A stretch of 41,733 nucleotides of DNA from NCBI GenBank assembly GCA_966128725.1, contig CBHYLN010000034.1, positions 1-41,733 on the forward strand. The letters run 5' to 3'. Source of the DNA: JAFDZV01 sp966128725. GTDB lineage: Bacteria > Bacteroidota > Ignavibacteria > OLB7. A program made the translations under genes and the position numbers. The notes under the pieces were generated by a model, which was not told where the DNA came from, did no database searches, and saw nothing but the letters and a program-made list of their open reading frames with translations. Positions 1-9,524 of the stretch are shown one piece after another (within the stretch, counting starts at the first letter, position 1; each line of letters starts with the position of its first letter).

Positions 1-1
1 G

Positions 2-199
2 CGCGATGTGGCGTTCCAGGCGATGACACTGGACTTCTGGCGCTCGTGCGATGCGATCTGTTCGCACGAGTTCTACGAGCTGGGCGGCTCGTACTGGTGC
101 GGCAAGGCGCAGCCTGGGCAGGCGGCGCCGGTATCACACGGCAGCGCACCTGCGCGGTTCCGGAAGATCAACTTCATCAATACCGGGCGGAAGATGTAA
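2..199 (+). CDS. tldD: TldD family metalloprotease, C-terminal fragment (5' end outside window)
   Basis: This is the last 65 codons of a TldD-type protein; the reading frame is already open at the window edge and ends in TAA. TldD is the zinc-bearing partner of TldE/PmbA, and together they form a metalloprotease known for maturing small peptides (microcin B17) and degrading antitoxins such as CcdA. The visible tail carries the family's C-terminal signature: a Gly-Gly-Ser stretch followed by CGKAQPGQ, then VSHGSAPARF and a final INTG. The HExxxH zinc motif lies upstream of the window and cannot be checked. The next gene is a TldE homologue 75 bp downstream on the same strand, so the pair is probably one operon. 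The assignment rests on this tail motif plus the neighbour. Confidence 0.88.
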   Translation, partial: RDVAFQAMTLDFWRSCDAICSHEFYELGGSYWCGKAQPGQAAPVSHGSAPARFRKINFINTGRKM

Positions 200-274
200 G
201 GTCGGATTATCGGTGATCCCGGCCCCGGATGTTCACGGCGCATCATTTTCTGCAATTCGATCGGTGTAGTAGTT

Positions 275-1603
275 ATGCTGTCACGTACAGAAGCAAAGGC
301 CATCGTTGAGAAGGCCATCGGTTTTTCGCACGCCGACGAAACGGAGGTTTCGTTGGGGATGTCCGGTCGCGGCAACCTGCGGTTTGCGCGCAACATCCCG
401 ACGACAACGGGGAAATCCACGGCGCTCTCGATAGATATCACATGCGTGTTCGGCAAGCGAATCGGTACGTATTCCACTACCAGCACCGATGCGGATTCGC
501 TGGCGGCCGCGGTGCGCAAGGCCGAGGGACTGGCGCGATTGGCGCCGGAGAACCCGGAGTACATGCCGCGCCTGGGCGCGCAGACCTATGCCGAGTCCCC
601 GGAATGGGATCAGGCCACGGCGTCGCTTGACCCCTCGGTGCGGGCGCGGATTGCCGGTGAGGCAATAGCGGCGGCCAGCGCTGCCGGTTTGCACGCGGCA
701 GGCTTTTATCAGAATGGGGAATCGGTGGTGGCGCTTGGCAATTCGCGCGGGCTGTTCGGCTATCGGCGCGTTACCGACGCATCGTACACGGTTACGGCGC
801 GCACCGAGAGCGGATCGGCGAGCGGCTGGGCCGGCACCGAATCGTTCCAGGCTTCGGCGGTGGATCACTCGGCGATCACGCGCACGGCAATCGCCAAGGC
901 GGTTGCCTCGGCCAATCCCCGGCCGATCGAACCGGGCACGTATCCGGTGATCCTGGAACCGTCGGCCGTGGGCGACATGCTGAATCTGTACCGCTGGAAT
1001 CTTGGGCGGCGCGCGGCCGATGAGGGCCGCAGTTATTACTCGGAGCCCGGCGGCGCCAACAAGATCGGCCAGAAGTTGTTCGACGATCGCGTGACCATCT
1101 ATTCCGACCCGATGCACCCGCTGGTGCCATCCTCACCCTGGGGCGACGACGGGCTGCCGCTGGGGCGCACCGTGTGGGCCGAGCGCGGCGTGCAGCGCCA
1201 GCTTGCGGTAGGCCGTTACTGGGGCCAGAAGAACGGCCTTGCCGTGGTGCCGTACGGATCGAACATCATCATGGACGGCGAGGATCATTCGCTGGATGAC
1301 CTTGTTGCCGCAACCGAGCGTGGCCTGCTGGTCACCAGCTTCTGGTACATCCGCCAGGTGGATCCCAAAACAATTCTCTTCACCGGGCTTACGCGCGACG
1401 GGGTGTTCCTCATCGAGAACGGAAAGATCAGCCATCCGGTGATCAATCTTCGCTGGAACGAAAGCCCGATCGCGGTGTTCCGCAACATCGAAATGATGTC
1501 GCGCCCGCAGCGCGTGGTGACACGCGAGGGGAACGAGCCGATGCTTGCGCCCGCGTTGAAAGTGAAGGAGTTCCATTTTACCAGCGTCTCCACATCAACC
1601 TGA
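275..1603 (+). CDS. tldE: TldE/PmbA family protein, partner of TldD
   Basis: A 442-residue protein of the PmbA/TldE family, which forms the heterodimeric TldD/TldE protease with the product of the gene just upstream. The sequence shows the family's typical order: an N-terminal alpha/beta region with a GRGNLRFARN segment, a middle region with TARTESGSASGW, and a C-terminal beta-rich half with the LFTGLTRDGVFLIENGKI segment. No HExxxH motif is present, as expected for TldE-type subunits, which lack the catalytic zinc site. Length is close to E. coli PmbA (about 450). The ATG at 275 is the first plausible start; no strong Shine-Dalgarno sequence precedes it. The cytosolic role in peptide processing is inferred from the family. 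Confidence 0.88.
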   Translation: MLSRTEAKAIVEKAIGFSHADETEVSLGMSGRGNLRFARNIPTTTGKSTALSIDITCVFGKRIGTYSTTSTDADSLAAAVRKAEGLARLAPENPEYMPRLGAQTYAESPEWDQATASLDPSVRARIAGEAIAAASAAGLHAAGFYQNGESVVALGNSRGLFGYRRVTDASYTVTARTESGSASGWAGTESFQASAVDHSAITRTAIAKAVASANPRPIEPGTYPVILEPSAVGDMLNLYRWNLGRRAADEGRSYYSEPGGANKIGQKLFDDRVTIYSDPMHPLVPSSPWGDDGLPLGRTVWAERGVQRQLAVGRYWGQKNGLAVVPYGSNIIMDGEDHSLDDLVAATERGLLVTSFWYIRQVDPKTILFTGLTRDGVFLIENGKISHPVINLRWNESPIAVFRNIEMMSRPQRVVTREGNEPMLAPALKVKEFHFTSVSTST

Positions 1604-1652
1604 TTTGGCCAGCCTTGGCGGCCGATGCCCCATTACGAATCGCGTACGCTTC

Positions 1653-2885
1653 ATGGAGAAAAACACACGTGTTACATCGGTGCTCACCGGCGCGGTGATC
1701 GTTGCCGCCCTTGGGTACTTCGTTGACATCTACGATCTGATCCTGTTCAGCATGGTGCGCAAGCCAAGCCTTGTTGAGCTTGGGCTAAGCGGCTCGGCGC
1801 TTACGGATGTTGGCGGCTGGCTGATGAGCGTGCAGATGTTCGGCATGCTTGCCGGCGGTATTCTCTGGGGCGTGCTGGGCGATCGGCGCGGCAGGCTTTC
1901 GGTGTTGTTCGGCTCCATCGTGATGTATTCGCTTGCCAACATCGCCAACGGGTTCGTGCACTCGGTGGAGGCGTACGCGTGGCTGCGCCTGATAGCAGGC
2001 ATCGGCCTGGCCGGCGAGCTGGGGGCCGGCATCACGCTTGTAAGCGAGATCATGCACAAGGAGCGCCGTGGATACGGTACCACCGTTGTGGCCAGCGTGG
2101 GCCTGCTGGGCGCCATTGTTGCCTACTTCGTGTATGCCGAGTTCGGTTGGCGCAACGCGTACTTCATCGGCGGCGGCATGGGGCTGCTGCTGCTGGTGCT
2201 GCGCATCACGGTGTACGAGTCCGGCATGTTCACGCAGGTGAAGCAATCGGGCGTGTCGCGCGGCAACTTCCTCAGCTTCTTCACCAATCTCGATCGCTTC
2301 CTTCGGTATGTGCGCTGCATCCTGATCGGCGTGCCGCTGTGGTTCGTTGTGGGCATCCTGGTGTTCTATGCGTCGGAGTTCGGCACTGTTCTGCATATCG
2401 CGCCGGCGGTGGATTCCGGAACGGCCGTGATGCTGTGTTATGTGGGCCTTACCATCGGCGACATTGCCAGCGGGCTTATCAGCCAATACCTGCGCAGCCG
2501 CAAGCGTGTGGTGTTCCTGTTCCTGTGCGCGATGTCGGTATTGGTGGCCGTGTACCTCAGCGGGCTGGTTGTCACGCGCGATCTGTTCTATGTGCTCTCG
2601 GTGCTGCTGGGCATTTCGGCCGGGTACTGGGCGATGTTCGTTACCATCGCTTCCGAGCAGTTCGGCACCAACGTGCGCGCCACGGCCACCACCACGGTCC
2701 CGAATTTCGTGCGCGGTACGGTGCCGTTGCTGAACGCGGTGTTTCTGCCACTGCGCGAACAGATCGGCATGATCCCCACCGCCGGCATTCTTGCGGCGAT
2801 GGTGCTGGCCGCTGCATTCCTTACGTTGCGAGGTCTGGAGGAAACGTTCGACAAGGATCTCGACTATCTTGAAGGGCATGGCTGA
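1653..2885 (+). CDS. MFS transporter
   Basis: A 410-residue major facilitator superfamily permease with about 12 hydrophobic segments. The loop after the second segment carries the MFS motif A in the form GVLGDRRGR, and a related signature (MHKERRG) occurs at the centre of the N-terminal half. The frame is open further upstream to a GTG at 1605, but the peptide encoded there is polar and unlike a transporter N-terminus, so the ATG at 1653 is chosen; it is followed by a short basic stretch and the first membrane helix. The overall look is closest to the sugar/aromatic-acid porter branch, but the substrate cannot be read from sequence. It lies 49 bp after tldE; a functional link is not evident. 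Confidence 0.85.
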   Translation: MEKNTRVTSVLTGAVIVAALGYFVDIYDLILFSMVRKPSLVELGLSGSALTDVGGWLMSVQMFGMLAGGILWGVLGDRRGRLSVLFGSIVMYSLANIANGFVHSVEAYAWLRLIAGIGLAGELGAGITLVSEIMHKERRGYGTTVVASVGLLGAIVAYFVYAEFGWRNAYFIGGGMGLLLLVLRITVYESGMFTQVKQSGVSRGNFLSFFTNLDRFLRYVRCILIGVPLWFVVGILVFYASEFGTVLHIAPAVDSGTAVMLCYVGLTIGDIASGLISQYLRSRKRVVFLFLCAMSVLVAVYLSGLVVTRDLFYVLSVLLGISAGYWAMFVTIASEQFGTNVRATATTTVPNFVRGTVPLLNAVFLPLREQIGMIPTAGILAAMVLAAAFLTLRGLEETFDKDLDYLEGHG

Positions 2886-2997
2886 CGCGTGCGGCGCGCA
2901 CCAGCCGGTGACGCCCGGACGATGAGGGGTTGATTTGCATTTGCCGCCGGTTGCGCCCGAGCACCATGCATGGCGTTGTATACGGAGAAAGAAGAAG

Positions 2998-5922
2998 ATG
3001 CGTCCCGTGGTTGCGATACTCATTCCAATACTGTTCCTGGCGGCGCATGCCATCCTGCCGGGCCAGGTCCGGTATGATGATTTCAGCAACACCGCCGGGT
3101 TGAACCTGGTTGGGGCCGCGGCGGTTGGCCCGGGCAACAGCGTGCGCCTTACGCCCTCGCAGCGCAATCAGGTGGGCGCCGTGTGGGCCAGCGACCAACA
3201 ACTGGTCGGCAACGGATTTGTCACCGCATTCACGTTCACTATCTCGGCGCCCGGCGGCCTTACCGATGGCATAGCCAACGGCGGCGATGGCTTCGCGTTT
3301 GTGATTCAGAACGATACCGACACCGCGATCGGCTATGCAGGCGGCAGCATCGGCTACGACGGCATTCCCAAAAGCATCGCGGTGGAGTTTGATACCTGGG
3401 ATGACGGATTTGCGCGCAACGGCGACCCGAACGGCAACCATGTATCGATCAACACGCGCGGCGACAAGCCGAACAGTTCCGACCACGGATGGTCCATCAC
3501 ATCAACCACCGGCATCCCAAACATTTCCGACGGGAACGTGCACCGCGCGGTGGTGCAGTACAGCAACAAGGTGCTCAGCATTTTTCTGGACGGATGTTCG
3601 TTGCCGGTGCTCGAGGCCGCCGTTGATCTCAACGCGCTTCTGAAACTGAATGGCGGGCGCGCATGGGTTGGGTTCACCGCCGCCACGCTTTCGGCCTGGG
3701 AGAATCATGATATCCGCAGTTGGCGGCTGGCCGGCGTGGGAACGATTCCGCAGGATACGGTGGTGCTGTGCAACGGCGACAGCGCAACCCTGCGCGTGCC
3801 CACGGTTGACGGCGATGTGACGTGGTCAACCGGCGCGCGGACACCATCGATCGTGGTGCGCAATTCCGGCGTGTATTCCGTTTCGGTGCGCGAGAACATG
3901 GGATGCCGCCAGATTGTCTACACGCGCCAGGTTGTGGTGCGCACGGTTCAGCTTGCGCATCCGGACATACAGGTAAGCCGCTCGCCGGATTTGTGCGAGG
4001 GTGAAAGCGTTACGCTTGATGCCGGTGTGGATGCCCCGGCGTACCTGTGGTCCACCGGCGAACGCACCCGCACGATTACCGTCGCCGCGCCGGGCACGTA
4101 TTTCGTTGACGTATATGCGCCTGGCTGTACGGACCGGTCGGACCCATTGGAAGTGCGCGTGCGCCCGGCTCCGAAGCCCGTGATCCGTTCCATCGGGCCA
4201 ATTGTGTTCTGCTCCGGCGACAGCACCACGTTGGACGCGGGCAGCGGATACGCGTCGTACCTGTGGTCCACCGGTGATACCAGCCGGTTCCTGCGCGTGG
4301 TTGATTCGGCCAGTTACTGGGTACGGGTCACCGATTCGGCGGGATGTTCCGGCACGTCGGCTCCGCTGCTGGTCCGCGTGGTTCGCGTTCCACAGCCTTC
4401 GATTGTTGTAAACGGCAGTGCCACGGTTTGCGAGGGCGACAGCGTTGTGCTCGAGGCCAGTATCGGCTACAACCGGTACGAGTGGTCCACCGGCGACACC
4501 GGGCAAGCACACGTTGTGCGCCAGAGCGGGCAGTACTGGGTGCGCGTGTTCACGGCCGAAGGGTGTTTCGGCACGTCGGCGCCATTTCAGGTGATCGTAC
4601 AGGCGGCACCGTTGCCGGTGATTGGGGTGCAGGGCGCCACAAGCCTGTGCAATGGTGATTCGGTGGTGTTGCGCGCGCCTGCAGGGCAACGTGGATATCT
4701 GTGGTCCACGGGTGCCACCGCCGATTCCATCGTGGTGCGCGCGTCGGGCTCGTATACGGTGGAGGTTACCGACACCAATGGTTGCCGTGGCACCTCGCCG
4801 CCCGTGGATGTTTCCGTGGGCGGCACGCTGCGGCCGGTTATCACTGCCGTGGGCGCAACCAGCTTCTGCCAGGGCGACAGCCTGCGATTGGATGCCGAGC
4901 CCGGCTACGCGGAGTATCGTTGGAACACGGGCGCAACCTCGCGAAGCATCACGGTGGTGGCCTCCGGCAGCTACGATGTTTCGGTGCGCAGCAGCGGCGG
5001 TTGTGTTGGCACTTCGCCGCCAATTGTGGTAACGGTGCATCCATTGCCCGCGGCCCCTGTTGTTACCGAAAGTGGTGGCGTGCTCATGTGCACGCCCGCG
5101 GCAACCTATCAATGGTTGCTCAACGGTGCGCCAATTCCCGGTGCCAATTCCAACACGGTGCCGCTTCTTATCGAGGGAGACTACACCGTTGCCATTACCG
5201 ACAGCAACGGCTGTGCTGCTGTTTCCGCCGCATACTCGTTCGCGCAGGCATCCACGGCCGTGTCGTTGTCGGATGTGTCGGCGCGGCCGGGCGAGCCGGT
5301 GCTGGTGGTGCTGCGCCTGGATAGCGCGACCGGGCTTACCGACGGGCGTGCGCGGCAGTTCAACGCGCGCGTACGATTCAACCGCACATTGCTGTTGCCA
5401 ACGGGCGCCACGCCCCCCGGTGTTATCGACGCCGGCGACCGCGTGATCACGATCGCGGGCGAGCGGCCGCCCGGTGTTGTAGCCGGCGAGCTTGCGCGCC
5501 TGGAGTTCCTTGCAATGCTGGGTGATGCAGCAACCACGCCGTTGCTGCTGGAGCATTTTGAATGGGTGGCAAGCTCCGTGCCGGCAACCACGGGCAACGG
5601 CACGTTCAGCGTTCTGGGCCTGTGTACCCAGGGCGGCACCCGGTTGATTGATGCAACGGGGGCAACCGCGCTGAAAAGTATCCGGCCCAATCCTGCCTCC
5701 GGCCGTGTGGAGATCACCTCGCATGTTGCCGAGCAAGGCCTTATGCGCCTGGTGCTTGTGGACCGGCTGGGGCGGCAGGTGTGCGTGATAGCGCATGCCG
5801 AGCGTGTGCCCGGCACGTATGTTGACCAATTGGAAACGCGATCGCTGCCGGCCGGCGTATACGTCTGCGTTCTGGGTTCGGCCACCACACGCGCAACCGC
5901 GCCGCTTGTGATCGTCAGATAA
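2998..5922 (+). CDS. T9SS-exported L-type lectin / Ig-like repeat / cohesin-like protein
   Basis: A 974-residue secreted protein. A signal peptide occupies roughly residues 1-24. Residues 30-245 resemble a legume (L-type) lectin domain: GDGFAFVIQN, a KSIAVEFDTW strand, NHVSIN, and a final VGFTAAT strand. Then follow six modules of about 70-75 residues, each with a Cys near CxGDS, a central YxWSTG and a second Cys near GC, and a seventh, degenerate module. Next is a cohesin-like beta domain (VSARPGEPVLVVLRLDSA to LARLEFLA). The last 80 residues are a T9SS type A sorting domain (IRPNPASG, VLVDRLGR, LPAGVYVCVL), so the protein should be secreted and probably anchored on the cell surface. The ATG at 2998 is preferred over an upstream TTG because GGAG precedes it and the signal peptide begins there. 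Carbohydrate binding is inferred from the lectin fold. Confidence 0.87.
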   Translation: MRPVVAILIPILFLAAHAILPGQVRYDDFSNTAGLNLVGAAAVGPGNSVRLTPSQRNQVGAVWASDQQLVGNGFVTAFTFTISAPGGLTDGIANGGDGFAFVIQNDTDTAIGYAGGSIGYDGIPKSIAVEFDTWDDGFARNGDPNGNHVSINTRGDKPNSSDHGWSITSTTGIPNISDGNVHRAVVQYSNKVLSIFLDGCSLPVLEAAVDLNALLKLNGGRAWVGFTAATLSAWENHDIRSWRLAGVGTIPQDTVVLCNGDSATLRVPTVDGDVTWSTGARTPSIVVRNSGVYSVSVRENMGCRQIVYTRQVVVRTVQLAHPDIQVSRSPDLCEGESVTLDAGVDAPAYLWSTGERTRTITVAAPGTYFVDVYAPGCTDRSDPLEVRVRPAPKPVIRSIGPIVFCSGDSTTLDAGSGYASYLWSTGDTSRFLRVVDSASYWVRVTDSAGCSGTSAPLLVRVVRVPQPSIVVNGSATVCEGDSVVLEASIGYNRYEWSTGDTGQAHVVRQSGQYWVRVFTAEGCFGTSAPFQVIVQAAPLPVIGVQGATSLCNGDSVVLRAPAGQRGYLWSTGATADSIVVRASGSYTVEVTDTNGCRGTSPPVDVSVGGTLRPVITAVGATSFCQGDSLRLDAEPGYAEYRWNTGATSRSITVVASGSYDVSVRSSGGCVGTSPPIVVTVHPLPAAPVVTESGGVLMCTPAATYQWLLNGAPIPGANSNTVPLLIEGDYTVAITDSNGCAAVSAAYSFAQASTAVSLSDVSARPGEPVLVVLRLDSATGLTDGRARQFNARVRFNRTLLLPTGATPPGVIDAGDRVITIAGERPPGVVAGELARLEFLAMLGDAATTPLLLEHFEWVASSVPATTGNGTFSVLGLCTQGGTRLIDATGATALKSIRPNPASGRVEITSHVAEQGLMRLVLVDRLGRQVCVIAHAERVPGTYVDQLETRSLPAGVYVCVLGSATTRATAPLVIVR

Positions 5923-5952
5923 CGGCCGCGCATGCGCGCGGGCGCAAGCGAA

Positions 5953-5988
5953 GAAGCCTGCGAAAGGGTGAGTACTTTCGCAGGCTTC
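5953..5988. terminator. Hairpin between convergent genes
   Basis: A perfect 14-bp inverted repeat (arm GAAGCCTGCGAAAG, loop GGTGAGTA) lies in the 100-bp gap between two convergent genes, 31 bp after one stop codon and 35 bp from the other. It is placed as a bidirectional terminator, but neither flank has a real T-tract. Termination is therefore inferred from position and stem strength. Confidence 0.6.
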
Positions 5989-6022
5989 GTTGGATGTTCG
6001 GTCGTTACGTTCTCGTCGGGCC

Positions 6023-6919
6023 TTAACCGGGTCTCATCATCAGGAACATCCGCTTGGAAATCATCGCCGCCGAACCGAAGATGCCGATGCCGTCGCCGCG
6101 TACATTGCCCAGCAGCGGGTCGTACTGCGGGTTGCCGGTCCACTGCGTCATCTTGAACCACTTGATCATATTGTCGTCGGCCGCGTACACGTCCACCGTC
6201 TGCTCACCGTACCACTTGAAGATCGCCCACACAATCGGCGTGGAAGTCTTCGCGATGAAGGCCCAGCGGCTGAGATCGGTATCGTGCAGGTCGAACTTGT
6301 CGATGTCGGGATTCACCCGCATGTTCTTCTGTTCGGTTGGCGGGGTCAGATACCGGCCGTAGTCGGCGGTATCGGTTGCGCGCACGCTGATCAGGTATTC
6401 GATCGTGCTGGGCGTCCAGCTCAGGTCCAGCGAATCGGGCGGGTCCTTGTAGGCAGCGCTGGTCTTGTCCGGCAGCGTTACCGTGTCGCGCGGGGGGGCC
6501 ACCCACGAAATGCGATTCGGCGTGCGGGTTTGCGCCGTGATCGTGCTGCCATCCTTGGTTGTAATCTCCAGCGTGTACAGCGTGTTGGGCTGTATAAGGG
6601 CCGTGCTGTCCGGGCAGTAGTACTCACCGTGCCCGTTTTCCTTCTTACGGAACTGTAGCTGGTACACGTGATCGTTGCCGGTAATCCGTACGGTTGCGTC
6701 GTCGACAATGCCCTTGGCAACCTTGAACGTATCGGTGACCGGCTGCGAGCGCGACAGTTGAATGTCGACGATCGGGTGGTCAACAATCAGGTAGCCCTGC
6801 ACCACGTACTGCGGAACGTAGGGGTTTGTTGGTGCGTCCTCGCATCCGGTTGCCGTAATACCCACGGCAACAACGGCCAGTGCCAGCGCCACTCGAACCA
6901 GGCGTGAAATGTTCTTCAT
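6023..6919 (-). CDS. DUF4249-type outer-membrane lipoprotein
   Basis: A 298-residue lipoprotein. The N-terminus is a signal peptide ending in a lipobox around ITATGC, with the modified Cys at residue 26, followed by acidic residues. The body begins with YVVQGYLIVDHPIVDIQLSRSQPV and continues with beta-rich segments (VDDATVRITG, PNTLYTLEITTKDG) typical of the DUF4249 family of Bacteroidota. These proteins usually sit beside a TonB-dependent receptor, as here: the receptor gene ends 17 bp upstream on the same strand. A Shine-Dalgarno GGGAG precedes the ATG. The likely role is as a surface partner of the receptor in nutrient uptake; the ligand is unknown. Confidence 0.78.
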   Translation of the reverse strand: MKNISRLVRVALALAVVAVGITATGCEDAPTNPYVPQYVVQGYLIVDHPIVDIQLSRSQPVTDTFKVAKGIVDDATVRITGNDHVYQLQFRKKENGHGEYYCPDSTALIQPNTLYTLEITTKDGSTITAQTRTPNRISWVAPPRDTVTLPDKTSAAYKDPPDSLDLSWTPSTIEYLISVRATDTADYGRYLTPPTEQKNMRVNPDIDKFDLHDTDLSRWAFIAKTSTPIVWAIFKWYGEQTVDVYAADDNMIKWFKMTQWTGNPQYDPLLGNVRGDGIGIFGSAAMISKRMFLMMRPG

Positions 6920-6936
6920 TGCTCTATATCTCCCGA

Positions 6937-9231
6937 TTAAAATTTCACTTCGAGTGCCACCGACGGTATGATCGGCAGAAGGCGTACGTCCGTGACGGTC
7001 ACCACTTCCTTGGTTGCGTCGTAGTAACGGAACCAGATGTCGCGCCGCGAATACACGTTGTAGATATCGATCAGCAGCCGGGCCGGAAGCCCGAACAGCG
7101 TTGTTGTATAGTTCGCGTTCACGTTCAACTGATGCGACGCCGGCAGGCGCAGGCCATAACGCTCGGCCGGAACCGTGACGTCCGTGCTGAGCCCGCCGTT
7201 CGGCAGGTCGGCCTGGAATCGGGATGTCACGCCCGTGTAGGATTGCCCGCTCTGCAACGAGAACGATGCGCCAATCTCCCAGCGGTCGTTGAGCTTATAC
7301 TGCGCAACGATCTTCAGGTCGTGCCGACGGTCGTACTTCGGGCGGAATTCGCGGCCCTGGTTTACGCTGTCGAACTTGGCATTGATCCACCCAACCGCAT
7401 AGCCAACCCAGCCGGTCAGGTCGCCCATCTTCTTCTGCAGAAAAACCTCGGCGCCATAGGCTGTACCGTTGCCGCTGTAGAAGATGTCGGCCACGTTCTT
7501 CGTGTCGGTGGCGAACTGGTTCACCTCGTTGATGTTGTAGAGCTTCTTGTAGTAGAAGTCGAAGTTGAGGTCGAACCCTTCCAGCGGCGAGGTCTCCACG
7601 CTGAAGATGTAGTGGTCGGAGCGGCCCGGCTTCACCGTGGAATCGGTGGGCAGCCAGGTGTCGAAGAACGAGAAATCCTGCAACGACGCCAGATGCAGAT
7701 ACTGATGGTAGATGCCCCAGGCGCCCTTGAACGCCAGGCCCTCGTTTACCTGATACCGAAGCGCAACGCGCGGATCGAACGTGTAGGTGTTGGCGATCTG
7801 CGCGTAGTTGACACGCGCGCCAAGCTGCAAGGCCAGTGCGTCGGTCATCTGAAGATTGCCCTGCAAGAATGCTGCATGCGCCCAGTCGCGCACGGTGAGG
7901 TTGGCCTGTGCGCTAGTCAGCGTGTCGGACTGCGATGTCGTATCGGCGCGGCCCGTGAAGTTCTTCAGGTAGTCGAAGATATAACGCGTGCTCTCGAAGC
8001 CGCCCTTCAGCGTCAGGTTCTGTGATGCAAACCACTCCACGCTCGCCTTTGCCGTGAAGTCGGTGATGATGTTCTTCACCTCGAACTTGAAGCCGGTCTG
8101 GTTGCCGTCGAATCCGTTGTTGTATCGGCTGCCGCTCAGGTTCACCACCGTGAACAGGTTGTCGCCAAACAGATGTGTCCACTTCAGCGATCCGGCGAAG
8201 TTGGAGATGCCGATGCCGAATTCCACATCATTGCCGTTCAGGCCCAGGTTGTCGGCGCTGTAAAAACCGCTGAGCGAGATGCGGTCGTTATCGGTGATGT
8301 CCTGCGTGATCTTGCCGTTGACATCCCAGAAGTTGAACGAGGGGAGCGGGTTCTCCTTGTCCTCGGGCAACAGACCCATCAGCAGATCCAGGTAGGTGCG
8401 GCGGCCGCCAACAAACCAGGAGCCATTGCCAAGCGGACCCTGCAACGTTGCGCGCGAGGAGATGGCGCCAAGCGATGCCACGCCCTCGAACTCGTTGCGG
8501 TTGCCGTCCTTCTGCGTAAGGTTCAACACGGCCGAAAGCCGGCCACCGAACTCGGCAGGGAATCCGCCCTTGATAAGGTCCACATCCTTGATGGCATCGG
8601 GGTTGAATGCCGAAAAGAAGCCGAGCAGATGCGAGGGATTATATACGGTGGAGCCGTCCAGCAGAACCAGGTTCTGATCGGGCGAGCCGCCGCGTATGTA
8701 CAGGCCGCTGGAGATCTGCGATGAGGTGAGGATGCCCGGCATGTATTGCAATGCCCGGAACACATCGGCCTCGCCGCCAACGCGGAGTTGCTTCAATTGT
8801 TCAACCGGGATATTCACACGGCTGATATCGATCTGGCGTTTTTCCTCGTCGCGGTCGGCGGTCACCTTGATCTCGTTCGTCACCAGCGACTTCGGCTTCA
8901 GCGAGAACGTGATCTTCTTTGACTCGTTCGCGGAGAGCTCCACCGATACTTCAGCACGCTCGTATCCAACCGAGCTGATCAGCACCGTGTGCTTGCCGGT
9001 TGGCATTCCCTTGATCACGAAAAATCCACTCTTGTTGGTGAACGCGCCAAGCTTCGTGCCTTTCACGGTAAGCGTTGCGCCCACCACCGTCTCATTGTTG
9101 GTGCTGTCAACTACGTAACCGTTCAGAGTGGCTTCGCCGCCCGTCTGCGCGTGCGCCAGTATGCCCGGCGCAAGTAGTCCGCCCAGCATGAGAAGAAGGG
9201 TGAACAGCCTTCTCATGATTGTGTGTTGCAT
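6937..9231 (-). CDS. TonB-dependent receptor with carboxypeptidase-regulatory-like N-terminus
   Basis: A 764-residue outer-membrane receptor. After the signal peptide (MRRLFTLLLMLGG... to AHAQ) comes a CarboxypepD_reg-like beta sandwich (GYVVDSTNNETVVGATLTVKG, SVGYE), then a plug domain (VFRALQYMPGI, LYIRGGSPDQNLVLLDG, GGFPAEFGGRLSAVL), then a long beta-barrel ending in VALEVKF with a terminal Phe, the usual outer-membrane insertion signal. No STN domain is seen, so it is probably not an anti-sigma signalling receptor. The ATG at 9231 is chosen because AGGA lies just upstream; a TTG 12 bp earlier is in frame. It is co-transcribed with the DUF4249 lipoprotein downstream. The substrate cannot be deduced. 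Confidence 0.9.
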   Translation of the reverse strand: MQHTIMRRLFTLLLMLGGLLAPGILAHAQTGGEATLNGYVVDSTNNETVVGATLTVKGTKLGAFTNKSGFFVIKGMPTGKHTVLISSVGYERAEVSVELSANESKKITFSLKPKSLVTNEIKVTADRDEEKRQIDISRVNIPVEQLKQLRVGGEADVFRALQYMPGILTSSQISSGLYIRGGSPDQNLVLLDGSTVYNPSHLLGFFSAFNPDAIKDVDLIKGGFPAEFGGRLSAVLNLTQKDGNRNEFEGVASLGAISSRATLQGPLGNGSWFVGGRRTYLDLLMGLLPEDKENPLPSFNFWDVNGKITQDITDNDRISLSGFYSADNLGLNGNDVEFGIGISNFAGSLKWTHLFGDNLFTVVNLSGSRYNNGFDGNQTGFKFEVKNIITDFTAKASVEWFASQNLTLKGGFESTRYIFDYLKNFTGRADTTSQSDTLTSAQANLTVRDWAHAAFLQGNLQMTDALALQLGARVNYAQIANTYTFDPRVALRYQVNEGLAFKGAWGIYHQYLHLASLQDFSFFDTWLPTDSTVKPGRSDHYIFSVETSPLEGFDLNFDFYYKKLYNINEVNQFATDTKNVADIFYSGNGTAYGAEVFLQKKMGDLTGWVGYAVGWINAKFDSVNQGREFRPKYDRRHDLKIVAQYKLNDRWEIGASFSLQSGQSYTGVTSRFQADLPNGGLSTDVTVPAERYGLRLPASHQLNVNANYTTTLFGLPARLLIDIYNVYSRRDIWFRYYDATKEVVTVTDVRLLPIIPSVALEVKF

Positions 9232-9524
9232 TGTCCTGCTCAATAGTTCATAGTGGGGCAGCGTCCCCGCTTTCAGAATTCGAAGCTGCCGGAGGTTGAG
9301 GCATGCGTACTCGGAAAATCAATCCCGGTTTCATGCGCCGTTCGATGATTGCAGATGATTACATCGGCACGGGGAAGGACGATCGACAGGCGGGGATATG
9401 CGATCGCTATCGTGGCCAGCCAGCCGCATGGGGCATCCGGAAGAAGGGGGGAGATGCATGGCTGGTGGCGTGTTCCGCGCACCGGTTCATCGGCATTACG
9501 CCAGCAAGACAGATAACGTGGCGA

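Noticed and set aside
9244..9524. Possible small genes between the TonB receptor and the GT2 gene (for example 9303-9584, +)
   Set aside because: The translation is low-information and runs into the GT2 gene on the other strand. I see only a 281-bp leader region with no clear promoter match.
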